Below are positions 26,611 to 34,063 of a DNA stretch of 64,000 bases, piece after piece. A program made the position numbers and the translations under genes. Source of the stretch: Bacteroidia bacterium. GTDB taxonomy: Bacteria; Bacteroidota; Bacteroidia; B-17B0; Aurantibacillaceae. Under the pieces are notes generated by a model. The model had not been told where the DNA came from, did no database searches, and saw only the letters and a list, made by a program, of their open reading frames with translations. The stretch covers positions 62,001 through 126,000 of the forward strand of contig JAEUTQ010000012.1 in assembly GCA_016787445.1 (NCBI GenBank), written 5' to 3'. Positions within the stretch are counted from its first letter, which is position 1. Every line of letters begins with the position of its first letter.

Positions 26611-27528
26611 ATGCGGATTGCGGTTATCGATTTAGGAACAAATACCTTTAATCTTCTGATTGTAGATAAAAACGGCGATTTTACCTATAAAAAGCTCGAA
26701 TCGGCACGTATTCCGGTGAAGTTGGGTGAAGGAAGTATAAACAAGGGCTTCATTTCTGAACTACCTTTTAACAGGGGTATTAATGCCTTAAGGGAATACC
26801 GTAAAATCATAGATAAAAATGAAGTAAAAAAGGTGCTGGCACTTGCTACTTCCGCTATCAGAAGCGCGTCAAACGGAAAGGATTTTGTGGCAAAAGCTAA
26901 AGCCGAAACCGGAATTGATATCGAAGTGATTGATGGTTTACGTGAAGCCGAACTCATTTATTTTGGCAACCGCGCAGCTGTGAAAATGGATCACCGTAAT
27001 TCATTGATCATGGATATTGGCGGAGGAAGCACTGAATTTATTATTGGCAATAATTCGGATTTAATCTGGAAAGAAAGTTATCTCCTGGGTGCCGCACGCC
27101 TCTTAGAATACATCGAACCCTCCGATCCGATAACGGAAGCCGAGATAAAAAGCTTATATGGACATTTTGATAAATCCCTCGGATCACTTAAACAATCCAT
27201 TCGCGAACATGGTGTTTATGAATTGGTAGGCTCATCAGGGGCTTTTGATAGCATTGTGGAAATGATGGCCGGCGAATATCAAACCACTAACATTACTGAA
27301 AATAAAACCGAGTATCTGATTGACTTGGATAAATATTTTCCCCTATCAGAAAAAATTATCCGCATGTCTTATCAGGAGCGTTTAAAGGTGAAAGGCCTAA
27401 TAGAAATGCGTGTGGATATGATAGCTATTTCATGTTTATTCGTTAATTACATAATCCGTGAATTTAATTTAAAACAATTACGAGTTTCAACATACTCTCT
27501 TAAAGAAGGAGTAATTTTTAGTACATAA
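26611..27528 (+). CDS. Ppx/GppA-family phosphatase (exopolyphosphatase-like)
   Basis: 305 residues of the sugar-kinase/actin-fold Ppx/GppA family. The two phosphate loops are clear: AVIDLGTNTFNLLIVD at the N terminus and MDIGGGSTEFIIG at about 136-148. The family hydrolyses polyphosphate or pppGpp. This is the short two-domain form common in Bacteroidota, lacking the C-terminal HD-type domain of E. coli Ppx, so the substrate is open. The NtrC-like regulator gene begins 3 nt after its stop, so the two are co-transcribed. Confidence 0.93.
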   Translation: MRIAVIDLGTNTFNLLIVDKNGDFTYKKLESARIPVKLGEGSINKGFISELPFNRGINALREYRKIIDKNEVKKVLALATSAIRSASNGKDFVAKAKAETGIDIEVIDGLREAELIYFGNRAAVKMDHRNSLIMDIGGGSTEFIIGNNSDLIWKESYLLGAARLLEYIEPSDPITEAEIKSLYGHFDKSLGSLKQSIREHGVYELVGSSGAFDSIVEMMAGEYQTTNITENKTEYLIDLDKYFPLSEKIIRMSYQERLKVKGLIEMRVDMIAISCLFVNYIIREFNLKQLRVSTYSLKEGVIFST

Positions 27529-27531
27529 GTT

Positions 27532-28683
27532 ATGATTAAAGTTTTAGTAATAGACGATGAGAAAGCCATTCGCAGAAGCATAAAGGAAATTCTGGAGTTT
27601 GAAAAATATTCTGTGGATGAAGCGGAAGATGGTGTGCAAGGACTTTCCATGGCACAGAAAAATAATTACGATGTTATTTTAAGTGATATAAAAATGCCAA
27701 AACTGGATGGCATGGAGTTACAAAATAAACTCATTGAATCGGGTGTAAGCAGTGCCTTAATTATTATGAGCGGTCATGGAACCATTGATACCGCGGTGGA
27801 AGCCGTAAAAAAGGGGGCTTACGATTTTTTAGCTAAGCCGATTGACTTAAACCGTTTGCTGGTGACCGTTAGAAACGCGATGGATAAATCGAGTCTTGTT
27901 ACGGAGACTAAACAGTTAAAGAAAAAAATCAGTAAAACTTTTGATATCATTGGCGAATCGAAAGCAATCAAGGACATAAAGGATATAATCGAAAAAGTGG
28001 CCCCAACGGAGGCCCGTGTATTAATTACCGGTAGTAATGGTAGCGGGAAAGAATTAGTGGCTCGCTGGTTACATGAGAAAAGCAATCGTGCTGCCGGGCC
28101 ACTCGTTGAGGTAAACTGCGCCGCTATTCCATCAGAATTAATTGAAAGCGAATTGTTCGGTCATGAGAAAGGATCATTTACGAGTGCCATCGCGCAACGT
28201 AAGGGTAAATTTGAAATGGCTGAAGGCGGCACTTTGTTTTTAGATGAAATTGGAGATATGAGCCAATCGGCACAAGCTAAAGTATTACGCGCTTTACAGG
28301 AAAGTAAAATTACACGTGTAGGTGGCGATAAAGAGATTAAAGTGAATGTGCGAGTAGTGGCAGCAACGAATAAGGATTTGAAATCCGAAATCGAAAAGGG
28401 AAATTTCAGAGAGGATTTATACCATCGCTTAAATGTAATACCAATTCATGTACCGTCTTTAAATGAACGATTAGATGATATTCCTCTTTTGGCTAAACAT
28501 TTCTTAAATCAAATTTGTACGGAAGGTAACATGCCTGTAAAGTCGATTTCCAATGAAGCAATAAAGGAAATGCAAAAACGCAACTGGACAGGAAATATCC
28601 GGGAGTTTCGAAACGTAATTGAGCGTTTAGTGATTTTAGGCGGTAAGGAAATCAGCGATAAAGACGTTAAGCAATTTGCTTAA
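27532..28683 (+). CDS. NtrC-like response regulator lacking GAFTGA and HTH
   Basis: 383 residues. A receiver domain (about 1-120) has the phosphoacceptor Asp52 (LSDIKMPKLDG). A sigma-54-type AAA+ domain (about 140-375) has Walker A GSNGSGKE (167-174) and Walker B GGTLFLDEIGD. The sigma-54 contact loop, normally GAFTGA, reads GSFTSA (214-219), and the protein ends just after the AAA+ lid (ISDKDVKQFA), without the Fis-type DNA-binding helix-turn-helix. It therefore may not act as a normal sigma-54 activator. It follows the Ppx/GppA gene by 3 nt and its end overlaps the stop of the facing gene. No histidine kinase is adjacent. Confidence 0.9.
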   Translation: MIKVLVIDDEKAIRRSIKEILEFEKYSVDEAEDGVQGLSMAQKNNYDVILSDIKMPKLDGMELQNKLIESGVSSALIIMSGHGTIDTAVEAVKKGAYDFLAKPIDLNRLLVTVRNAMDKSSLVTETKQLKKKISKTFDIIGESKAIKDIKDIIEKVAPTEARVLITGSNGSGKELVARWLHEKSNRAAGPLVEVNCAAIPSELIESELFGHEKGSFTSAIAQRKGKFEMAEGGTLFLDEIGDMSQSAQAKVLRALQESKITRVGGDKEIKVNVRVVAATNKDLKSEIEKGNFREDLYHRLNVIPIHVPSLNERLDDIPLLAKHFLNQICTEGNMPVKSISNEAIKEMQKRNWTGNIREFRNVIERLVILGGKEISDKDVKQFA

Positions 28684-29615
28684 TCGAAATTCACTTTCTT
28701 TAAAAGCCATTCGTAATAGCTTTGCTTTTTGTAATTGGGGTCGTATAATTTTTTATCAGGACGCTTAGCTCCCAATTGCTTTAAATCGGTGATACACATT
28801 TCAGGGTAACTAAGAGTTGGATTCATAAGCCACTTGATGTGACGCTTAAAAAAACTCAATTCAGCACCAGGAAATTTTGCGATTTGCATGTGCGGCAAAA
28901 GGGCTTTTGTTGTTTTTCTGAATTCTCTGTAATTGTGATTTTTTAAATCTGTACCGCCCCAATCTTTTATTAATTCCAAACCAATATGAAAAGTGAGATG
29001 TTGTTTTGTCAATAAAATTGGATTCTGTGCAAAGCAGAATAAATTGTAGAATAAATCATTTCCAACAAATGGAATACCAATGCACGTGTTGTTAAGAATA
29101 AACTTCGGAAATAAATCACGTTTGAATACAAACATATCAAATCCCAAATGCTCTTTTCCTGTTTCTGTATAGATAAGGTCTAAGTCTTCAGGTTTGTTAA
29201 GTGTGCTTTTGATTCTTCTTCGGTTTATCACAATAGCATCATGATCTTGTTCAATGTATTTTCCAATCGCATTGTAAAAAGGTAACATTAAACCAATATC
29301 CGCATTTGAATAAATGATGTAATCGGCCTGGCTATTGTCGTACGCAAGCTTCAGGATATCCTTTAGAAGCGGTAATTTCTTTTTATTACTAAAAGTGCCA
29401 ATATCCTGTATGCTTTTCTCGAGTGGAGGATATTGTTTAAATGCGTCGTTTTTCACCGGAAAGTCTTTGTGATAGCACAAGACTTGTTCAATTGAATAAC
29501 CGCTGTAAGATTTGGCTTTTTGCATGGAAGCCAAAGTGATATTTTGTAATTCAAAAAGTGATTTGTTTTCACTTTCTGAAACAGCATTCACAATATGTAC
29601 AAATGACAGATTCAT
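28680..29615 (-). CDS. Glycosyltransferase-like protein
   Basis: 311 residues, soluble, with no signal peptide. The middle shows a GT-A-like strand and acidic motif (YIIYSNADIGLMLPFYNAI), and further on GIPFVGNDLFYN and RDLFPKFIL, as in nucleotide-sugar-dependent transferases that lack a classic DxD. I infer a cytoplasmic glycosyltransferase but cannot name donor or acceptor. It is the third gene of an operon with two sulfotransferases (start at the last base of the previous stop), so it probably acts on the same sulfated glycan. Confidence in the enzyme class is moderate. Confidence 0.6.
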   Translation of the reverse strand: MNLSFVHIVNAVSESENKSLFELQNITLASMQKAKSYSGYSIEQVLCYHKDFPVKNDAFKQYPPLEKSIQDIGTFSNKKKLPLLKDILKLAYDNSQADYIIYSNADIGLMLPFYNAIGKYIEQDHDAIVINRRRIKSTLNKPEDLDLIYTETGKEHLGFDMFVFKRDLFPKFILNNTCIGIPFVGNDLFYNLFCFAQNPILLTKQHLTFHIGLELIKDWGGTDLKNHNYREFRKTTKALLPHMQIAKFPGAELSFFKRHIKWLMNPTLSYPEMCITDLKQLGAKRPDKKLYDPNYKKQSYYEWLLKKVNFD

Positions 29616-30463
29616 TATATAGAATACCCTAATTCATTCATTAAAGATATCAATTCTTTATCGGAATACAGAAATTCCAAATCTTCCTTGCTGTAAAATT
29701 CTTTCCAGCCTCCGGATTTACCTTCACGTACAAAATTTTGTTTGGTGTTCGACATAAATCGGCTGCCAAACTCATTTTCTATTTTTTTCAATTCAGTAAA
29801 TGAGGTCTTCTCTTTTAATAACTCAATATTCAATGGAGTTTTAAAACCACAAAAGCGATTGATGCCTTCAATTGTTTCATTAAAATTGTTTAAAAGAGAT
29901 TCGTAGGAAAGCACAAGGATTTTATCGTGATTTTGCTTTTGATACATTTTCATGGCTTTAATGTGTTGTTTCCAACTGCCGTGGCGTAATACGATGTTGC
30001 TTCGTATGAATTCCGAGAAGGTGCCACTAAAAAATTGGTAGGCCAACACAAAATGATAATAGGAAATTAAAGCATCGCGGTAATCACGGTAAATGTAGAT
30101 AACACGAGGATACCCCTCAAAAAAAATATCGTGAGTTTTTATTATTCTACCCGACGATTGGTTATCAATAATTTCTTTAGAAACATATACATCCGGTACA
30201 ATGTTCTCGAGTTCGTGAAAATTAATAGTGGTGGAGGTGCCATTTTTTAAGTAGGCCAGTATAAAACGCAACCATGTATTACCTGATTTGGGATAAGACA
30301 CCAAAAAAATGTCATCGGGATTTATTTTTTTGATTTGAAATAGAAAAGCAGTTTTGTTGATAAGACCAAGTTTTGCAGGTAGCCAACGTAAATATTGCAT
30401 CATTAATCGCTTTTTGCTGATAGGAAAAACAGCTTCCGGAATAAATATATGTTCCTGTTTCAT
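29615..30463 (-). CDS. Sulfotransferase (Sulfotransfer_1-type)
   Basis: 282 residues. The 5'-phosphosulfate loop that binds PAPS is VSYPKSGNTWLRFILAYL (YPKSGNTW at 57-64). The 3'-phosphate motif is VIYIYRDYRDALISYYHF. The C-terminal FVREGKSGGWKEFY matches the RKGxxGDWK region that closes over PAPS. These features fit the cytosolic-type family that moves sulfate from PAPS to hydroxyl or amino groups. It overlaps the upstream sulfotransferase gene by 4 nt (ATGA) and the downstream glycosyltransferase-like gene by 1 nt. The acceptor is unknown; a surface glycan is the simplest guess from context. Confidence 0.88.
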   Translation of the reverse strand: MKQEHIFIPEAVFPISKKRLMMQYLRWLPAKLGLINKTAFLFQIKKINPDDIFLVSYPKSGNTWLRFILAYLKNGTSTTINFHELENIVPDVYVSKEIIDNQSSGRIIKTHDIFFEGYPRVIYIYRDYRDALISYYHFVLAYQFFSGTFSEFIRSNIVLRHGSWKQHIKAMKMYQKQNHDKILVLSYESLLNNFNETIEGINRFCGFKTPLNIELLKEKTSFTELKKIENEFGSRFMSNTKQNFVREGKSGGWKEFYSKEDLEFLYSDKELISLMNELGYSI

Positions 30464-31299
30464 ATAGTTGCAAACAGCTTTCTTAACCGAGCATACGCTA
30501 AATTAACGTTATTGCGTATTTTAATGATGGTTGCGTATTTTTTATTGCCCTCGTGTAGTTCCTTCAAACCCTTTTCTAACACATCTTTCTTTTGTTCCAT
30601 AAGGGCTTTGAATTTTTGCAAAGCGTGTTCAAAAAGAACTTCATCATACTTACTGCAAGCTTTTATTAACTCCTCAGTTTCAGTATCCAACTCCGATTTA
30701 TCAATTTTGTAAGATGATTTATTCTCCTTTACATAAAATAAGGGAGGCCAGTTCATGTAGTCCGATAACAACACCAAGCTTTCATCAAAATATTCAGTTA
30801 AACCAAATCGATGAAAATACTCATCTAAATTTTTAACGGCAGTTTTTAAGTCATCTTCATTTACGGTAAGATAATCTTTTTGCACAGTGTTCGATAGATA
30901 ACGTACCATCAGATTGTCAAAATTTTTCACAAGACCTTGTTTCAAAAAATCTTTTAAGGTATAGTCATTTATGTTAATCTGTTTTTTTATAACATGCTGG
31001 CCGTCGCCTTTAATATGACGATAGGTTGATAAAAGTCTTTCACGTGCCGATCTTAAAAAAGTAAAACATTCTATACCTCTTTCAAGCCTTTGATTAGGAT
31101 TAAAACCAACATGTCCGTAACTTAACTCAAATTTGTTTTTGTATTCAGGTGTTAGAAGCGAGTAATTCTCACGTTCTTTAGGTGAATAAAAAGATAATTT
31201 CTTGCGCCATGTAAATCGCCTCGTTAAAATAAGGGCAAATGTTGTGCCCGCAGTTTTGGGAATATGTACAAACTGAAATTGCTTTTTTTGCTGGTTCAT
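30460..31299 (-). CDS. Sulfotransferase (Sulfotransfer_2, HS2ST-like type)
   Basis: About 279 residues from the chosen start. The PAPS 5' loop is FVHIPKTAGTTF (residues 10-21) and the 3' motif is CFTFLRSARERLLSTYRHI, typical of the carbohydrate sulfotransferases related to heparan/uronyl 2-O-sulfotransferases. The open frame extends to a TTG at 31326, but that codon lies inside a good -7 promoter box (TACATTTG), so ATG at 31297-31299 (MNQQKKQFQF) is preferred. It is first gene of a three-gene operon and divergent from the MBOAT-SGNH gene. This family differs from that of its neighbour, suggesting two different sulfation sites. Confidence 0.87.
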   Translation of the reverse strand: MNQQKKQFQFVHIPKTAGTTFALILTRRFTWRKKLSFYSPKERENYSLLTPEYKNKFELSYGHVGFNPNQRLERGIECFTFLRSARERLLSTYRHIKGDGQHVIKKQININDYTLKDFLKQGLVKNFDNLMVRYLSNTVQKDYLTVNEDDLKTAVKNLDEYFHRFGLTEYFDESLVLLSDYMNWPPLFYVKENKSSYKIDKSELDTETEELIKACSKYDEVLFEHALQKFKALMEQKKDVLEKGLKELHEGNKKYATIIKIRNNVNLAYARLRKLFATI

Positions 31300-31314
31300 T
31301 TTGATACTTTTTAA

Positions 31315-31346
31315 TTTACATTTCAAATGTATTAATTATATCTTAG
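31315..31346 (+). promoter_or_regulatory. Weak promoter of the MBOAT-SGNH operon
   Basis: TTTA (31315-31318), 20 nt, TATCTTAG (31339-31346). It departs from consensus at one base in each box, and a very similar TACCTTAG precedes the plus-strand gene at 41863. It overlaps the divergent sulfotransferase promoter. Confidence 0.4.
31324..31331 (-). promoter_or_regulatory. -7 box (TACATTTG) of the sulfotransferase operon
   Basis: Read on the minus strand, TACATTTG matches TAnnTTTG and ends 24 nt before ATG 31299. A TTTTGC about 15 nt further upstream is a poor -33. The box decides the start codon of the downstream gene. Confidence 0.55.
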
Positions 31347-31372
31347 CAAAAGAATTATTAATTAGTTTCTGT

Positions 31373-33775
31373 TTGCAAAATAAGGATTCAGTATATAAGT
31401 TGTTGTATTATTCTTTGGCTTATGCATTGGTGTTTTATGCAGCTTACCTTATTAACTTCGATAAAGCACTTGATATGGTTGCTTTTAGTCCGGTTTTAAT
31501 CGGACTATTTATGGTTCAGTATTTTTTAAAGCCTGCACATAAAATGTTTGTGTTTCCAGTTCTGTTTATAACCTTGGCTTTTATGGTATTTACTCCGCTC
31601 ACAGCTTTGGTATTAATTGTATCACTGGTTTTGTTCGGAACTGTTATGTTCTCTAAATCTTCATACTACATAAAATTAATTTTTGCTTTGTTCTTTTTTG
31701 GCTTCATGATTTTACTATTAGCAGATGTAGTTCAGGTGTATCCTGTAAATTTCATGGCTCCATTTCTGCTAAGCATTATCATGTTCAGAGGTATTTTACT
31801 GTTATATGAATTTAAACACGCGCACGTGGTAAACAATTACGCTGCATCCTTTGCTTATTTGTTTTCCTTTCCGCAATTGCTTTTTCCGGTAATGCCGATC
31901 ATAGATTTTAAATTATTTGTTAATGGCTCAAACCCAACTTATGTTACAATATTGTGGCAAAAGACTTTTCGCCAGTTTATAACCGGTTTGTTTTTGTTTA
32001 CGGTTTATAAAATTTCTGATGCTTATTCCAATCTGGATGTATCGCAGCTTTATACAGTAAGTCATTTGTTTGTGGCAGTACTATTTAAGTTAACAGTACT
32101 TATTAAAATCTGCGGATTGTTTATGTTCTCTTTAGGATTTTTGACGATGTTCGGTATTGATTTACCATCTGCCTTTGGCTTTTTCCCTTTAGCTTCTGGG
32201 TTTAGAGATTACTGGAAGGATGTAAATCGCTACTGGCGTGATTTTTTATTGAAGTTGATTTATTATCCTTTGTATTTTAAGTTACGTAAAACGAACTGGC
32301 CATTTAAGACCTTCTTAGTAGTTATCGTTACATTTTTATTTTCAAGCTTTTTTCATTTTTATCAGCTATACCTGTCTTCAGGATATTTCCAATTGAAGTT
32401 GAATGATATTGTGTATTGGATGTGTTTGGGTTTTCTGGTTTACTGGAGTAATATCAGGTTTGAAAAAACATATAATAAGAATGATGGTGTTATCCAAGAG
32501 CCGGGCTTGTTAAAGCGTTCATTGAATGTTTTACTCGTGCAAAGCGTCATGTCCTTTTTGTTTTTTTTATGGAATTGCAATAGCTTGAGTGAATTTTTCT
32601 TCTTTCTTAAAAAGGGTAATAGTTTTGACATAGCGATTTTTGTTTATTTTATTCTGCTATGGTTTATAATTATTATAGCCCTGTTCTTAAGACCTCACAT
32701 CGAGAAAATTCTTTTTAATTCAAAAAGTGTAAATGTCACATCGGTTTGTTTTATAGTCTTTTTAATTGCAGGAAGTTTTTTACCACACTCAAGTTCCGGA
32801 CGAATTATTGATGTGCTTTATGGCAACGCACCAACAAGTGATGCGGATGCAAAGGAAGAAGGGTATTATGCGAAACTTCTCAATTCAAGTAATAATTCAA
32901 AAATGGGTAAAGAGGGTATAAACCGATTGCGACCCTTAGAAAAAGCGGGTGTCAAGAGTAATACTGTCTTGAAGCAGGAACTTGCACCAAATACGCTGAT
33001 TAGTTTTAATGGCACTGAAATAAGCACCAATAGTTATGGGCAACGGGATAAAGAATACGTGTTAAAGAAAGAAGAGTCTGTACAGCGCATTGCTATTTTG
33101 GGAGGTTCGTACGAAATGGGAACCGGAGTAAATGACGAAGTTGTATTTGAACAACAAACTGAAATATGGTTAAATGCGTATTCAGGTAGGAAGTATGAGT
33201 TGATTAATTTCGCGGTACCTATGTACACCATTTTGCAAAGTAAATATGTGTGTGAAAATAAAATTAAGAAATTTGATGTGGATGTAGCAGTGTTGTTTTC
33301 TCATACAAATGAAGAGCAACGGATGCTTAATAGTTTTTCGCGTCTCATAAAAAGTGGTTTTAATTTTGATGAAGATTTTCTTAAATTTATTATTCAAAAA
33401 TCCGGTGTTAAAAGGGAGATGAGTACCCCTGAAATAAAATACAGATTACAACCTTATGTTAACGCTATTTATTTCTGGTGTTACCAAGAAATGGTTGCCT
33501 ACTGTCATAAAAACAACATTAAAGCGGTTTGGGTCTTCTTACCAACAACAACAACACAAAAATTATCCGATGTAAAAGCAGATGATAATTTAAAGCAATT
33601 AGCTCAGAAGGCGGGTTTTGAAGTGTACTCTTTGCAAAATATATACGGAAACAGAAGTGCAAAAACGCTTGCTGTTAGTTCAATTGACTCTCATCCTAAT
33701 GCACTGGGACATACCTTGATTGCAGGTGGATTTTATCATATAATAACAGGATTAAATAAACAATCACATGAATAG
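31373..33775 (+). CDS. MBOAT acyltransferase fused to an SGNH-hydrolase domain
   Basis: About 800 residues. The frame is open from TTG 31301 (824 residues), but a putative -7 box lies at 31339-31346, so TTG 31373 (MQNKDSVYKLLYY) is the likelier start. Ten or more transmembrane helices carry MBOAT landmarks: DYWKDVNRYWRDFL and the membrane-embedded catalytic-type His in SSFFHFYQ (codon 32354-32356). The C-terminal third, predicted outside the membrane, has SGNH blocks: GGSYEMG (Ser codon 33107) and DSHPNALGH (Asp 33686, His 33692). DltB/DltD and AlgI/AlgJ use separate proteins for these two activities. It overlaps the carrier-protein gene by 8 nt. Predicted to move an acyl group onto an external acceptor. 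Confidence 0.82.
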   Translation: MQNKDSVYKLLYYSLAYALVFYAAYLINFDKALDMVAFSPVLIGLFMVQYFLKPAHKMFVFPVLFITLAFMVFTPLTALVLIVSLVLFGTVMFSKSSYYIKLIFALFFFGFMILLLADVVQVYPVNFMAPFLLSIIMFRGILLLYEFKHAHVVNNYAASFAYLFSFPQLLFPVMPIIDFKLFVNGSNPTYVTILWQKTFRQFITGLFLFTVYKISDAYSNLDVSQLYTVSHLFVAVLFKLTVLIKICGLFMFSLGFLTMFGIDLPSAFGFFPLASGFRDYWKDVNRYWRDFLLKLIYYPLYFKLRKTNWPFKTFLVVIVTFLFSSFFHFYQLYLSSGYFQLKLNDIVYWMCLGFLVYWSNIRFEKTYNKNDGVIQEPGLLKRSLNVLLVQSVMSFLFFLWNCNSLSEFFFFLKKGNSFDIAIFVYFILLWFIIIIALFLRPHIEKILFNSKSVNVTSVCFIVFLIAGSFLPHSSSGRIIDVLYGNAPTSDADAKEEGYYAKLLNSSNNSKMGKEGINRLRPLEKAGVKSNTVLKQELAPNTLISFNGTEISTNSYGQRDKEYVLKKEESVQRIAILGGSYEMGTGVNDEVVFEQQTEIWLNAYSGRKYELINFAVPMYTILQSKYVCENKIKKFDVDVAVLFSHTNEEQRMLNSFSRLIKSGFNFDEDFLKFIIQKSGVKREMSTPEIKYRLQPYVNAIYFWCYQEMVAYCHKNNIKAVWVFLPTTTTQKLSDVKADDNLKQLAQKAGFEVYSLQNIYGNRSAKTLAVSSIDSHPNALGHTLIAGGFYHIITGLNKQSHE

Positions 33776-34025
33776 AGATGAATTAAAGAAAGAGGTTCGG
33801 AGTTTTATTGCGAATAAAATGTTTAAAGGAAACTTGCCCGGCGATTTTACGGATGATACTAAGCTGATTAGTTCACGCCTCATTGATTCAATTGTGGTGT
33901 TGAGTATGGTAAATTATCTGGAAGAGAAGACTAAAACTGAGTTCGCGGCACATGAAGTAAGCGTCGAAAATTTAGATACTGTAAATATTATCGCCGACTT
34001 CCTATCAAAGAAATTATCAAAATAA
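33768..34025 (+). CDS. Acyl/peptidyl carrier protein (DltC/PltL-like)
   Basis: 85-residue four-helix carrier protein. The phosphopantetheine site is Ser41 in LIDSIVVLSMVNYLEE. It overlaps the end of the MBOAT-SGNH gene by 8 nt (ATGAATAG) and sits next to a free-standing adenylation-domain gene. It is therefore expected to hold the amino acid activated by that enzyme and to present it to the dehydrogenase and then perhaps to the MBOAT protein, as DltC does for DltB. No phosphopantetheinyl transferase is in the window. Confidence 0.88.
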   Translation: MNRDELKKEVRSFIANKMFKGNLPGDFTDDTKLISSRLIDSIVVLSMVNYLEEKTKTEFAAHEVSVENLDTVNIIADFLSKKLSK

Positions 34026-34063
34026 TTAGGAGGCCTCAATTAAAAAGGAGTACGCTCCCTTAC

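Noticed and set aside
31300-31326. N-terminal extension of the Sulfotransfer_2 gene (start TTG 31326)
   Set aside because: The TTG falls in a -7 promoter box and the residues added are not family-like; ATG 31299 is preferred.
31301-31372. 24-residue N-terminal extension of the MBOAT-SGNH protein from TTG 31301
   Set aside because: A putative promoter box (31339-31346) lies inside it, and TTG 31373 gives a more natural N terminus; not proven.
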